Below are positions 44,971 to 57,917 of a stretch of DNA of 64,000 nucleotides, in pieces (position 1 is the stretch's first letter; every line of letters starts with the position of its first letter). The notes under the pieces were generated by a model, which was given only the letters and a program-made list of their open reading frames with translations, ran no database searches and had not been told where the DNA came from. The DNA lies in NCBI RefSeq assembly GCF_016859285.1, contig NC_053400.1, positions 18,448,546 through 18,512,545 on the forward strand, given 5' to 3'. The DNA comes from Xiphias gladius (lineage: Eukaryota; Chordata; Actinopteri; Istiophoriformes; Xiphiidae). Both the position numbers and the translations under genes were made by a program.

Positions 44971-46830
44971 CACAGAATACTTGGAAAAGCAAAGGTCCAT
45001 CATGTTTGCTCTTCAAAACTGTTCACCTGCAGATGTGACATCACACATCAGACAAACTTTAACTCTTCTGCTGCTGGACTGAAATATGCCTTCACAGAAC
45101 GTCCCGTGTTTATGATGTGATATGTTATTTTGTTCATGCTTAATGTAGCAAACACAAGAGGACACTCACTGAAGCCTGAACTGTAGAAACTGCGTGTGTC
45201 TGTGTGTGTTTACATGTGTGCTAATACTGACCCTATTTTGGACTTGGCAGACAGTTCTTTACTAATCCTGTTCTCTAAATACATCTAATAATAAAAATAT
45301 AGTAATTCACCAATGCCAGTTTAAGCACAACTGAAACAAATTTCGCAACCTAATTGATTTAATTAATGTTGATGGCGTAAAGGCATTTTAAGCCACTGGA
45401 TAATTAATAATAATTAATATTAGCTTTATCACAGGAGTTGATATGAGAACACAAATGCATCCAGTTGAATGGAACAGCCTGATTTGATTTAATTGCAAAT
45501 TGATTTCAGCATCAAATAATGACACCACATGTAGTCAGTGAAGGTATGGGAATTTCCAAAGAGTCTAGGGAAAAACTTACCTTAAAGAGCATCAAACTGA
45601 GATTTCTCCTGGCTAATTTTAAAAATATAAAGCAATACAGGAAAGTTAACTGCCAATTCCTTCAGCAGCTACAGTTTTATGTTAATTTCTGACCATTATT
45701 AGGCAGAAAAACATCAAAACGAGATATACTGACACCAAAATACAATGGGCTTGTAAAGTTTGATGCGGCCTGTTGGGGACAAACTGCTTCCCTACATGTC
45801 CAGCATACACTGAGCTACATTAACATTCATTTGGAATTGTGTGTCTACAGCCCTCTTTACGTTGAAAACATTTGATTCAGTATTAATAACAAAAATTGAT
45901 TCATGCAAGTTTAAACTATTTGAGCCCAGCACTGAGGTGACGTATTGTCAGTCCATTGATTTAGAAATACAGAATATTGATTTTTTTTAATTAGTATTGT
46001 TCAAAAGTTTAAAAAAAAAAAGCAGATGTGGAATGTAAGTCCCAGCTTTGCATCATTATTTAAGGCTCTCCACGTCCACTGTTTGATCCTTAACCTTATT
46101 TGTATGCTGTGCTTACTCACACCATTTACCTCAGACAAACTGATACTTGGAAACAGTCCAATAAAAAAGCGACAGTACATGTAACCTGTAACAAATCATT
46201 GATTTTGTTGAATTATTTGACATAAAAAAAAGATCATCTTTGAAATGAATGTTGTTAGCCTGTGTACACTGAGTGAACAAAGTGCTACTTTTCAACTGTT
46301 CAAACACGTATTGTGGCAAGTCAGGAAAATTCAGCATCTGATTCTTGGAGGGACACACTCGTTCATGTTTTGTCCATAGACTAAATTTGACCCTGAAACT
46401 GGTAGTTCTGTAGGTCTGTCGGTTTTTCATTCATCTATTCCATTTACAGAGGCACTTAAGCCCATGCAGCAAATGTCTTTTATTGTGCCATTTTTTGATC
46501 ATTTAAACTACATACAGAAGGACATTTCTTGTACGTGTTGGTGGGCCATGCACTGGGTCAGAAAGAAGGATCTGCAGTCATTTAGACCGCTCAGTCACTA
46601 TCAGCACATCGTGCCACATCCCCTCCCTGTTTATACCTCTGCTCTTTCACAATGTGTTCGATCTACACAGCCCGGCTCCCGGCCAATCAGGACAAGACCA
46701 AATCCCCCTGATCCGTAAACCACTACTCCTGGCGTCCCCTCTCGTTCTGTACAGTACAGTGTGTATGTCACTCTGATTTTAAGCCTCAGGACAGTGATGA
46801 GGCTTCTTTGAAAGAGCTTCTATACCCACA

Positions 46831-46838
46831 GATAAAAG
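46831..46838 (+). promoter_or_regulatory. lipc: TATA-like box of lipc
   Basis: GATAAAAG lies 134 bases before the ATG. It is a weak match to TATA but is placed plausibly for a short 5' UTR. Confidence 0.3.
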
Positions 46839-46971
46839 GATCTCACCTTCAGACTCTACATTACCTGCACCCCCCTCCCCCCCCAACCCCACAAAAGATT
46901 TTGAGCCTGTGCTCCTCACCTGTCACAGAAGTGCTGATTCAAAGGAAGTACCAAAGTGTCTGCTAGAAGCC

Positions 46972-47053
46972 ATGTTTGTGGTCAAAATCCTGTGCTGTTT
47001 GCTGTTAACATATCATCTCATTGCGGGGAAGAAAATCAAAGGAAACAGAGCAG
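46972..47053 (+). CDS. lipc: lipc coding exon 1, signal peptide
   Basis: It encodes [19 protein letters not shown] followed by KKIKGNRA. The hydrophobic run is a signal peptide. The donor is CAG|GTGAGT. Confidence 0.9.
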
Positions 47054-50000
47054 GTGAGTGAAATGCCATCTTCAAATCATCCCAAAAAGTATGATAGACA
47101 TTTGTTGCATAAGTTTAACTGCTCTTATTAATGGAAAGGTGATAGAAAAATCTACATATCAGGCACTTCAGAAAACAGCGGACTCATTAACAGTTTGGTC
47201 TTGGATCTGGATTAGTAGATTGATTTTTTTTTTTTTTTTCAATATTGGGCTGACATTATAGTTCAAATGTGAAAAATATAACATCCCCTAAATATAACTG
47301 TACACATCCTATTCAGCCATGCCAGACTGTCAGTTCATATATTAGAAGCAATAAATGAATGAATTAAGACCAAAATCCTGCTGACAGTTTTCAAACAGGG
47401 CACCAACTCGAGTTTAAAAACTGGGCCACTTCACCTCTCAAACTTGATTTTTCCTCCCAGCTTTCATCCTACCACACAGCTTTTGGGTGCAAACCTTCTG
47501 TTCCCCGGTTCTATCTTGTTTTATTGTTCATTTGAAGTATGTTGACTTAAAATACTTTATGTATCAAACAATTAATTGAATATTTATTTAAATATTTATT
47601 TCCACCGAACGCGTCCTCAAATGAAGATGCTATCTCCACATTTTCCACATCTGGTTACTGTTGTTAGATTGTAAAACACCACATTTGTTTTGTGTTATGC
47701 TGTGATTGAGTTGTGATTATATTTTATGTTTTCTTTACATCTGGTTGTTCTTGTAGTTTGAAAAACTATACTACACAATGCACTGCCATTACAAGATACT
47801 TGCTGATTAATCTGTGTACAGAGAGGAAATACTGTTGCTGAAGTTATAGCTGTGGTCAGTTTAAATTGTTGTCTCTCAAGTTTCTTACAGATGCCATTTT
47901 CCGGCTTAGATCACTTTGTTTGGTACTTTTTCTTTTTCTTTTTTTTAACTGCAATTTTTAAAAATAACGGTGAAACTATCACTCTGCAAACTTTATAACC
48001 CATTTAGTAATAAGGCAAAGTTTTTCCTTAATCAGGTGTTACATTCAGTCTATATTTGGCCAATTCAACACATAACTTGCAAACACTGATGCACTTATTT
48101 TTTAAATTCAGCATTATTGCAGAAGAAATCGTATTGTGCCAATTACAGCGCATGACTGGTAAAGTACACTCCGTACTCAGTCAGTACAAATTTTTGAATT
48201 ACAGTGTGTTTGTGCTCAAATGAGTCAGACTGTTTTTAATTGCTCTCCATGTTCATATGGATAAATAGTGATAATCGGGAGGAGACACATCAAAGAAAAT
48301 GGGATTTAATTAGCAGAGGGACTGATGATGAAGCATGAATGAATAATTACTTTCATTACTTTCACTGTCGAGGTTTCATATCAGCGACCAGAGCTCATCT
48401 GATGGCAACTGTATCACTGAGGGTTCAGTCGCCTGGGTTTCTTGCATTATTAACATTAAAATGTTAGAATAATAAATATGCTGGACAGGACAAACCATAA
48501 AGGAAATTTAACGATAGATTTCTTTGGAGAAGGATCTATAATGTTTGTCGGTGAGATTTCTGAGGTTTCTTGGCTGCGGCTCTGAACCTGTTAAGGGAGG
48601 AGGAGTTTATATGAGGAATTACGAGAAGAGACTGGCAGAGATTGACTTGACAGAACTTTTTTTGAAGTGCTATCTGTGTGCGTCTGCCAAAGAGGTTTGC
48701 ATGACCTGGAAACACAGAGAAGTTTCACTGAAAGGGCATTATTCAGGCTACAGTCCAAATGGGCCTCAACAGGAGGTTATGGTTCTGATTTCTCCCTGTT
48801 GACTCTAAGGCCATTGTACCGATACATTAATTAAAAGATTTCCTCTGCTCACGATTGGACAAATAAAGTGAATTTTTCATGCATTATTTGTAATAATTCA
48901 CCTTAAAGTAAATACATCCAGTGCCTCAGCATGTTCTGATATGCAGAGTAATCATGAAGAACAAACTGATAATTTCTCTGCTGTTTGATTTCCAAGGTGC
49001 AGTGGAGCAGAGTGGAGTCCTGACGGTGAAAGAGCCGTATGTCAGCAGTTCAGTCTTCAGGCTGTTTTTAGAAGGTGAGGACACCTGCAAACTGGACCCT
49101 CTGCAGCTGCACACTCTCACCTCCTGCGGCTTCAACAGCAGTAATCCCCTCATCATCATCACTCACGGGTGGTCGGTAAGGTCAACTCCCGCCTTCCTCA
49201 CGCTTCACTGACTTGAACCACTGCATACAAAACATGGAACTCAACTACAGGAAAGGAAACATCTTCAAATGCCTGAAATATACTGAAATAAGAAAATATA
49301 AAGTATACATTCAGAGACATTCTGAAATTCCTGCAGAGATTTATCTGAATCAGACATTAATTCAACTACATATTGAAAATTTTGACTTTTTGTTTCACAT
49401 TTTTATGCACTGGGCCTATTTGGTTGAGTGTGTGTTTATTCTTTCCATTTCAAACTGGATAATTTTTAGAGCATTATAATTAAGAGTAATACTGTTCATA
49501 TGTACTTCGATAAAAAACAAATTTCTAACAGGCAGTTCTTCCTAAGGTGGATGGAATGATGGAGAGCTGGGTGCTCAGGTTAGCCACAGCCCTGAAGACA
49601 AATCTGGTAGACATCAACGTGGTGATCACCGACTGGCTGTCCCTGGCTCAACAGCACTACCCCACAGCAGCACAGAGCACCCGCACTGTTGGAAAAGACA
49701 TAGCTCACCTCCTACAGTCACTTCAGGTCAGGGGAAATTTATCTTCCGAGAGCCATTTTATTTTCATGTATGTAATGAAGTTAAATCTGTTAAATTGGTC
49801 AATTTTCATACTGAATAAATACTTTAAAAATGTATACATAACCGTATTACAATTGCCACAATCATGTACATGTCAAAAACCCCCAACAGGAAGAGTACCA
49901 GTACCCACTCAGAAAAGCTCATTTGATTGGCTATAGCCTTGGCGCTCACATCTCTGGATTTGCTGGAAGCTATCTGGAAGGTACAGAGAAGATTGGAAGA

Positions 50001-53000
50001 ATTACTGGTGAGTTTTTCCACAATGTGAATGCAGGAGTGGTGCTATCTTACATCAGGTACACATTTTTAAATCCACTGGCCAAAATAAACATAATTTGCA
50101 GAAGAATTTTTTGGATAATGAAGTTATTCTGTATTGTAAAATTCTTGATTGCATACTGTGGATTTTTCCAGGTCTTGATCCAGCGGGGCCGCTGTTTGAA
50201 GGCATGTCTCACACAGACAGACTGTCTCCTGATGATGCTGAATTTGTGGATGCCATCCACACCTTCACCCATGAGCGTATGGGCCTCAGTGTGGGCATCA
50301 AGCAAGCTGTGGCACATTATGACTTTTACCCTAACGGAGGAGACTTCCAACCAGGATGTGACCTGCAAAATATTTACGAGCACATAAGCCAGTATGGACT
50401 CCTCGGTATGATAAAGAACACACTGTAACACCTTAGAAAACTATGACATGTCATCTGGGGAATGTGTGTTACACCACATAGTACAAAAGTGTTGGACAGA
50501 GAGGACATCCTGCTCTTTTTTACTGCAGTAGTGATGCAAAAAATGTAGAAATTTGCGCTAAGGGTGAGGCCGGAGGAAAAGTCCTGGAATCTGTTAAATC
50601 ACAAAGGTTTATCCTCTGAGAACCATGAACATGCTAAAAAAATTCATGACAACCCATTCATTGATTCAGCTTTGTTCTAAAACTGACTGATTAAAGGAAT
50701 GCGACAGGAGGGAAGCTTATGTAGAAAGAGTCCATCATCTGGGGAGAATGAATATGCTCACTTCATTTCATGAGTAAATTTCATGACATCCTGCTGAGTG
50801 GATTTTGATATTTAGTGTATAAATATATTTTAGCCTGATGGTGGCATAGGAAAGGTTTGCAGGTACAAAAGACATCAGGATTCAACCTCTGGGAACCATG
50901 AATATCCTCAAAACTTTCCTGGATATGTCATCCACCATCACAGATCTTGCTTTAGACAAAGTAACCTATGGTACAGAAGTGGAATCTTTTTCCTTTTTTT
51001 TTGATTCCATTCATCTCGTTTATTTTGTGTTTTGTTATCGGTGAGGTGGATTTTGTATAAGCTTGAAGAGAGTTCTTGTTAAGGAGTCAGACATGCCCTT
51101 AAGCTTTCTGGTACCCCTTTGTGTCATTAACAACCCGGCATCAGAGCAATGTGTTCTGCTGCTTAACTGCTTACTGATTTGCCTCCTCATCTGCTCTATC
51201 ATAATATTTTATTTCCTTAATTAGTCTTGCCACCCCAAAACACTGGTTTAGAAGCCATATCTTGGTATTTCATCTTTTGCTTGTTGATAATTTATCACTC
51301 TGTGTTCAAGCAGATGCATTTAATTCTCTCCAGTCAAACACAATTGACTCTGGGATTTATAGTGCTTTTCGATTCAAAACACATCTGCATAATATGACAG
51401 TGAGAGCCACATTAAAGAATCTGTCATCCTCGGGAGTTAATTAACAACATGTGCCTTCCTTCTCTCTGTCCATCCCTCTGAGCTGAGCTGCCTCCAGGCT
51501 ACAAGAGTCTACTCAGAGAAAAAACCTACAGAGCAGACCAGTATCAGACATAATGAGACGCTTTTAGGAGACATGACAGAAGGACAGTCTGATCAATGTC
51601 AGGATTTGGTAATAATGAGCTCAATCCACAAATAATGGGCAGACATTGTGATTAAGGTCCTCCACAGCCTCCCAATCCACAGCAGAAAATGTTGTGTGGA
51701 AATGGTCTGTTGAAACTTCGACTGAGTTTTATTAAAAATTCAGTGTCTCACATTTTAAATTTCCACTATATTTTTATTTTCCCCCCACAGGTTTCGAGCA
51801 GACAGTGAAATGCGCTCATGAGCGATCCGTTCATCTATTCATTGACTCTCTGATGAATAAAGACAAACAGAGCATGGCCTACAGGTGCAGTGACAACAGC
51901 GCTTTTGACAAAGGTATATGTCTGGACTGTCGGAGGAATCGCTGCAACACACTGGGCTACAATATCAAGAAGGTTCGCAGTGGCACCAGCAAGAGGCTCT
52001 ACCTGAAAACACGCCCTCGGATGCCTTACAAACGTACGTGGTTGTCCTTAACCATTTCAACCAAACAATCTTAAGATCCATTTTCTATACATATCTCCAG
52101 TCATTATACAATCGCTTTATAGACCAATACTGCAATTCAATAGTTCTACAGGCATACAGGGGTATCTCGACTGATCATCTGAGATGGTGATGACATAATT
52201 TAGCAAACTCAATGAAATGTTTAATATATAATCAAGGTGATATTGGTGATATCTAATCTATCTAATCTGGTGATATTCTATATTTTCTTGTTGCCAACGA
52301 ATCCCATAAATAGACCACGTTCTCACGTTATCACTGGTTTTTATCACACTATACATCAGACAGACAGAGCACAAAGATATAGAGAAAGCAAACTCTGCGT
52401 CGTATGGCTTTTCCGTCTTCATCTCTTCTTCTTCTTCTGTTTCTGGTTCCCTCTCTGAAGTCTATCATTACCAGTTCAGGATCCAGTTTGTCAACCAGAT
52501 GGAGAGGATTGAGCCCTCTCTCACCATCTCCCTGACTGGAACAAAGGAGGAGAGTGGGGACCTCCGCATCCTCTTGTGAGTACTGTACCAGCTCCCATCA
52601 GGCTTACATTACATCACATCTATGCTAAGTGTACTCAGTCTTTGACACATGCAATATGCAGCTGGGCTCTGAACTCTATAAAGAAAGAAAGAAAGTTAGG
52701 GAGAGCAGCCGACACACATGGAAACAACTCTAGCTCCTGCATGAAAGAGAACTATAAATGGGGATGATGGAATAAATAATTTACTCAAGACACTATTCCC
52801 TGACAACTGTGTTATCCGTCATTTTCTGTGTATCAAAGAGCCTCAGGAAAACCAGTGCGAGCAAAGGAGATCTCATGTGCTGTCCTACTTTAGTTGTAGA
52901 CCATCCCAACAGAGGATCATTGCTTTGTAATAAAGACACATGACAGCCTGTTGCAGGATGTTCCCTGCCGTAATAATTTAACTCTGTCTTCTTTTTGTGT

Positions 53001-53991
53001 CTACCTTTCGAAACCCTTCCCACCAGCACTGAAAAGTTTTCAGGTAATAAGACCTACACCTCGCTGATCACCCTTGACAGAGACTTGGGGGCTCTGATGT
53101 TGCTCAAATTGCACTGGGAAGGACCGGCCCTTTGGAGGAACGTGTGGAGCCGGGTGCAGACCATCATTCCCTGGGGTGGCCAGGATTACAAACCAATGCT
53201 GACTGTGGGCAAGATCAGTGTCAAAGCAGGCGAGACCCAGGAGAGGTACGCCGTTACAAATAAAAAGCCTAAAGCATTAAGTACTAAGCAGCATTTTAAA
53301 GTTGAATACACTGTTGGTAGATGAATTCATCGGTTTCTTTTCTGAGAATGCAAAGTGCAGGCCAGTGTGAGTTCATCAAAATTAAACATGTCGCACCAGT
53401 CTCCTACAGCATACAATGCTTTGTTACAAAAATGTTTGGGTGGCATGTAAGGTTGTTTTTAGACTCTTCTTATACAATCAATCAGTTAGTCAGGTGACTT
53501 ACAAGTACTACAAACACCCAATACAAGCAACATCAAAACCATCTTCTCAAGTTAGCAACTACTCTGAAGAGATTATTGTTTAAGATATATCGATTATTAT
53601 TAGTTCTAGAGGATTATTACTAGTTACTATTAAATGTACATATTAAAGGTTGGTGTTACATATCATGTACTATTTAAAAAAACAACAACGCTGAACTAGA
53701 TACAATAACATGTTGCAGTGTTCCAACCCTTCTAAAAGCCTTCTACGTTTACACCATTGCAGACTTTTAATGCCATCTAGTGGATTCTCCGAAACCCCTC
53801 TCTGCTACACTTCTCTGCTCACACACTTTCTGTGTAACCACACCATGTCAACAGCATTGTTTCTTTTTTCTAGGACATCTTTTTGTGCCATGACAGACGA
53901 TGGACAACACGTTGAGCTCTTGCAGGATAAAGTGTTTGTGCGTTGTAAAGAAGACACACAGAGACAGCGTAGAAGAAAGCACAACCAGTAG
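46972..53991 (+). CDS. lipc: Hepatic triacylglycerol lipase, complete gene, 9 coding exons
   Basis: This gene encodes a secreted lipase that hydrolyses triglycerides and phospholipids of plasma lipoproteins while bound to heparan sulfate. Coding exons are 46972-47053, 48997-49175, 49532-49726, 49890-50007, 50172-50405, 51791-52033, 52461-52575, 53027-53245 and 53874-53991, totalling 1503 nt or 500 aa plus stop (human hepatic lipase has 499). A signal peptide starts [19 protein letters not shown]. The catalytic triad is Ser168 (GYSLGAH), Asp194 (GLDPAGP) and His279 (CAHERSVH). The lid lies between Cys254 and Cys277. The C-terminal half is a PLAT domain, and the tail ends in a basic cluster RQRRRK. 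Nine exons and the place between AQP9 and ADAM10 mark it as LIPC, not LPL or LIPG. Confidence 0.96.
47054..48996 (+). other. lipc: lipc intron 1 (no feature seen)
   Basis: 1.9 kb of AT-rich DNA with a T-run near 47225. No exon, RNA gene or clear repeat was seen. Confidence 0.6.
48997..49175 (+). CDS. lipc: lipc coding exon 2
   Basis: It encodes [18 protein letters not shown] and [20 protein letters not shown] is a sequon, and THGW is a conserved lipase core motif. It is 179 nt. Confidence 0.95.
49176..49531 (+). other. lipc: lipc intron 2 (no feature seen)
   Basis: AT-rich intron; nothing recognised. Confidence 0.6.
49532..49726 (+). CDS. lipc: lipc coding exon 3
   Basis: It encodes [35 protein letters not shown] and the helix ending LLQSLQ. 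It is 195 nt, phase 0. Confidence 0.95.
49890..50007 (+). CDS. lipc: lipc coding exon 4, catalytic Ser168
   Basis: It encodes [19 protein letters not shown]. The Ser in GYSLG is the nucleophile at the sharp turn of the alpha/beta hydrolase fold. It is 118 nt. Confidence 0.97.
50172..50405 (+). CDS. lipc: lipc coding exon 5, catalytic Asp194 and start of lid
   Basis: It encodes [20 protein letters not shown] with the triad Asp, [32 protein letters not shown], and the lid [11 protein letters not shown]. It is 234 nt. Confidence 0.97.
50406..51790 (+). other. lipc: lipc intron 5 (1.4 kb)
   Basis: It carries the decayed repeat block at 50555-50960. The remainder shows nothing I can name. Confidence 0.6.
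50555..50960. repeat. Decayed repeat, imperfect tandem units
   Basis: The phrase TTATCCTCTGAGAACCATGAA recurs as TTCAACCTCTGGGAACCATGA about 260 bases on, with a weaker unit between them, each followed by a TTCATGACA-like stretch. The words belong to the same teleost repeat as the right half of 11195-11575. Confidence 0.5.
51791..52033 (+). CDS. lipc: lipc coding exon 6, catalytic His279
   Basis: It closes the lid at Cys277 and has [20 protein letters not shown], with His279 as the triad base. Then come [20 protein letters not shown] and [11 protein letters not shown], leading to the PLAT domain. It is 243 nt. Confidence 0.97.
52034..53026 (+). other. lipc: lipc introns 6 and 7 around exon 7
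   Basis: Intron 6 is 52034-52460 and intron 7 is 52576-53026. Intron 6 ends in a long CTTCTTCTTCTTC pyrimidine tract before its AG. Nothing else was seen. Confidence 0.6.
52461..52575 (+). CDS. lipc: lipc coding exon 7, PLAT domain
   Basis: It encodes [20 protein letters not shown] and [17 protein letters not shown], the first strands of the PLAT barrel. It is 115 nt. Confidence 0.94.
53027..53245 (+). CDS. lipc: lipc coding exon 8, PLAT domain
   Basis: It encodes [20 protein letters not shown] (sequon NKT), [20 protein letters not shown] and [12 protein letters not shown]. The Trp-rich part corresponds to the lipid-binding face. It is 219 nt. Confidence 0.96.
53246..53873 (+). other. lipc: lipc intron 8 (no feature seen)
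   Basis: 628 bases of AT-rich intron, ending TTTCTTTTTTCTAG. Confidence 0.6.
53874..53991 (+). CDS. lipc: lipc coding exon 9 and stop
   Basis: It encodes [20 protein letters not shown] then [17 protein letters not shown] and TAG at 53989-53991. The basic end probably helps heparan sulfate binding. Confidence 0.95.
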
Positions 53992-54151
53992 ACTCGTGTG
54001 GGTTCCTTGATCTGCTCAGCAGACTGAAGATCTCTGATGGATGGCCTGGAGGGTGACGCCTGGATGAAATCCTGTAAACTCCTCAAAGTGAGGCTGCACA
54101 GATTTAGGGAGCACATTAGAAATCATTAAATGTCTGAGAGATGTGGCACTA

Positions 54152-54157
54152 AATAAA
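54152..54157 (+). terminator. lipc: lipc poly(A) signal
   Basis: AATAAA about 160 nt after the stop, followed by a GTGTTACAGTTT stretch. It implies a short 3' UTR. Confidence 0.6.
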
Positions 54158-55537
54158 CAGTGTTACAGTTTAATAGGAGAATTGAATCCTGGGAAACTGA
54201 GGCTAGAAAAGAACTAGCAACTTTTGTAAACTGTGTTTACAATTGACAGAAATATGTTTAAGTTTGATTATGTGATAAAAATCATTACTAAGCTACATGT
54301 TGCATGTGATCACCACCCCAGTTTACATTTCTGTCAACATACAAATGTCTTTCAGGGGTATGAATAGTTGAAAGTTTGCCAATTCAAATATTAACCAGAC
54401 AATGAACACAGAGTCAGAAGTTCAATTATCTTTAGATGACGTTAATTCCAAAGACTATAAATGTATTTTTTTAAAGTGTGTTTACCGTGTAAAATGATCA
54501 CTTTCATAATTTAAAAATGTACATTAGTATCGCCAATACAACTCTTAATCAGACTCAAACCAGAGCAATAAATATACACTCAGTTCTTTTCTATTCTGTG
54601 TTGTGGTCTGATTTTTTCTACGTCTGCGTGGAGGTGGGTACATGTCTTGTTTATGGACGGATTCCGCCCCAGAATGTCCCAGGTACTTCAGAAAAAGAAA
54701 AAAAAACAAAAAAACAAAAAAAAACAATGGAAACTTACTGTATTGTAAGAGATAATGTGGAACAAAAATCCGTGGTTCACCTGCTACAGCAGTCAGGCTG
54801 AGAGTCAAAGCTCAATCAGTGGACGCAGAAAACAGGCAGAAAACTTCCACATAGAGGCAGTTCCAAGTATTTAGCAAGTGGTGACTCCAGAGGGCAGTCA
54901 GTTCAAATGAAAGGCAGTACACTCAGAAGCAGGTTTCATCACAGAGACGGCAAACCTGGAAAGCTGAACAGTAAGGTCATACCAGAACATCCTGGCAGCG
55001 GAGTCCTGTCCTACTGAACTAGGGGAGACAGCTGCTGCAGAATCTGGCCAATCACAACTGCTATGACTGTAAAACTTTATGTTGCAATGAAAACAACTTG
55101 TAAAATACCTTTGAATTGTAAACTTGGCTTAAAGATGAACTCAAAACTGTATCATAATACTACCTTTTGCCATTATTTACAAACAGGGAAAACAAACATT
55201 TGATCAACTCTGGTTTATTAATGCTTTTCAAGTAGTTCAAAAAAAATTATATATTTGCACAATACCTTTGCAAATCTAGTAAAATTTTCAAAGTAAGCAG
55301 AGTGGGAAATAGAACCGAAAGAGTAAACAATAAAAACAAAAGGACAATGTATAAAACACAGGAGACATTAAAATCAGACGGCAGAACTGAAACTATACTG
55401 TTTTGGATTTTCAGTTTACATCACTTACACTTCAGTGCACATTTTCTCAACATCACAGAAATTTGAAAGAAAGAAAAATTTCCCAGAGTATTAACCCTAA
55501 ACACCCACTATTCTCCGAGGATTCAGCAAACCCGATA

Positions 55538-55589
<52 letters not shown>

Positions 55590-55606
55590 TCACTCACTCA
55601 CTCACA
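55538..55606. repeat. (CT)n(CA)n(CACT)n compound microsatellite
   Basis: A CT tract is followed by a CA tract and then five or so CACT units. Confidence 0.93.
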
Positions 55607-57695
55607 CAAAAACTTTAAAACTTGCCAAAGATAATGAAAAATATAGTTTAAGCTCTGACCCAAGAGAAAGCACTACCAGTAGCACCAAAAGACAAACAAA
55701 ATCAGCAAAAGTAACAGGATTGCATTTTTGTAAGTTCAGAAACTTTGCAGTAGCAAACGGAGAGGAGTAACCATTTTATTATGAAAGCACAATAGAATTT
55801 TCCATGTACCCATTTAGGAGAAAATGATGAAGGCATTTCTCTGAGAAGAGGCTAACTTGTTAGCTGTTGAGCGCTGTGATACTCTGCATAGAATCTATCT
55901 CATCGACCTCCTTACACCTCAAACAGAAAACAACGCTGAGCTGCAGCTGTGCTTGATACTTCTCTTTTGTTGAGTCTGTCTCTGCTCCACGAAGAGTTTC
56001 CCTCCTAAAATAATTTAAAAAAAAAAACAAACAAACAAACAAACAAAAAAAAACCCCCACACACATATTTTTATATATGCCGGTAACTAAACCTGGAGTG
56101 TTTTGTGCCCTCATCCATCTTTCAGTGAAGTTGACGTGGATTTAATCTGGCTGAAGACAACTGAAAAGTCAAATTGAGCCAAAGCAAGTCTGGACAGCAA
56201 TATAATATTATAACAATCTCTCAAGAAAATCAATGAACAAACTGCGCAATATAATATGAGAGTTTGTGTTTGTTACATTTGATTTTTTCATGTGAAGTCC
56301 TATATATGGTAGTATATGTATGTCAATCAACCACTTACATTTCCTATGAATATAATACATCGCCAAACCCTAAGCCACATCATTTCCAACATATTTTTTC
56401 TTTAAATTTCACAAGTCCAGACTGATAAACTCTGATAAACTCCTCATGTATTGTTTCAGCTTAGGTAAAGATCTCTGACTCTAGTTTCCATACCAATTTC
56501 AGTCACACTGAAAGAGGGTATAACAAGGGTAAAAAAGGTCCTTGAGAAAACCCCGATCAGTAGGAAAAGATAGGACAGGACAGAAGAGAACAGCAGTAGA
56601 TGGCTGACACATAGTGATTGTTCGCTCTTGTAAATGTCTGTTAACAGCAGCCACAACACAACAGTAAAATTAGAATCTCTAGTTTTCCTCGGTTGATTCA
56701 ACTCTTCCAAATATACAAATAATCTGAACTGCAAGTAAAATCAATACAAGCAAAATCCACAATCACATTTAAACCAGACCAGTTCTTCATCTGGCTACAG
56801 AGGCCTAGAGGATCTAACTGCTTCTGAGTGGTTTTAACAGGTTTTGTCATTTCCTAAAAGATCTGCAAGTGTGTGAAATTCAAGTGTTATACAATCAGGT
56901 TGATAAAAAGCTATTCTCTGACCATTTATTTCAGACCCAGACTATAGACCATTATGTAAATGCAGCGGCAAAGCCATATCACAACAAGAAATATACATAT
57001 CCAGAAAATCAATCTTCCCTCCATCTAATAACAGATGACACTATAATCTCATTACGATCGTTTATCTACATTCTCTTACAAACTGCCCTCTAAATCCCGC
57101 AGCAGCTAACGTGGACCCTTCTGTACAGGCATCAGCCAGGAGGGATTTTACCCTGAAATACGCATGCAGCCATCTTTTTCACCCAATACACTTGTTTGCT
57201 GTTGTTTTATTAATCCTGAGAAAGTGAATTAAAACAGTAAATAGTTTTCATCATACAGAAAATCAGTTTCATTTGAAACAGAAAACAATCTACTGCAACA
57301 TCTGTACAATTGCACACTGAAAGAACATGTATGCTTTAGAATTAAAATGCTTCTGTTTTTGATGGTGTCTGATTTAAAACAATCTAATTATATTGGCAAA
57401 AAAGAGTTCTCTTCAACACAATGTCTCAATGTTGTTTTGGATTGGCAGCAAAAACTCATGTGACTTGCAGTCCTGCTATTGTGCTGATGATGGCAGCACT
57501 TCAGAGAGGAAGAACAGGAAAGAAAAAGGTTGCACAGATGGAGGACGGAAGAAGGCAACTCTAACACAAAGCTGCCTCTCTCTCCTCCATTCTTTGAATA
57601 AAAAAACAAACAAAAAAACATTGAAAACTAAAAAATATGATTAAGACCACATAACAGAGATCAGTGAATTTCTCCTCCTGTCCCTCCTTGGAAAA

Positions 57696-57705
57696 TTTAT
57701 TTATT
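57696..57705 (-). terminator. adam10: Candidate proximal adam10 poly(A) signal
   Basis: Overlapping AATAAATAAA in minus orientation lies about 215 nt past the stop. Mammalian ADAM10 has a long 3' UTR, so a more distal signal may be used as well. Confidence 0.35.
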
Positions 57706-57917
57706 TCCTATAAAAGCTTTGTGAACCACTGCTAATCTGGCTCTCGGAGCAGAGGTGCTGAGTGAGTTTGTTAGGCCCAAAAAAACTTCAGGCTTTGTCC
57801 AGTGAAACTGCTGCAAGTTCTTAGAATTTTGCAATATGTGGTAAAGGTAACTCTTTGGAGTGAAGTGCTCCCATTGTAGGCACTAGGAAGAACCAAGGCA
57901 AAGAACCGGCCAGTGTC

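Larger units (their letters stand above)
43606..46971. other. Intergenic DNA between aqp9 and lipc
   Basis: No exon was found. It holds a TTTTA repeat (44736-44764) and a CA microsatellite (44853-44968). Near the right edge GATAAAAG at 46831-46838 is a TATA-like sequence 134 bases before the lipc ATG, and there is a C-rich run at about 46870-46884. Confidence 0.55.
54158..57917. other. Convergent interval: adam10 3' UTR and intergenic DNA
   Basis: lipc (plus) and adam10 (minus) end toward each other here. No exon was found. It has CT/CA/CACT repeats at 55538-55606 and a CAAA repeat near 56028-56045. Minus-strand AATAAA signals at 57705-57696, 55780-55775 and elsewhere mean the adam10 UTR could be about 0.2 kb or well over 2 kb. 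Confidence 0.5.

Noticed and set aside
48545-48802. 85-codon plus-strand ORF in lipc intron 1
   Set aside because: It has no splice sites that fit the lipase reading frame, and exon 1 joins exon 2 in phase without it.
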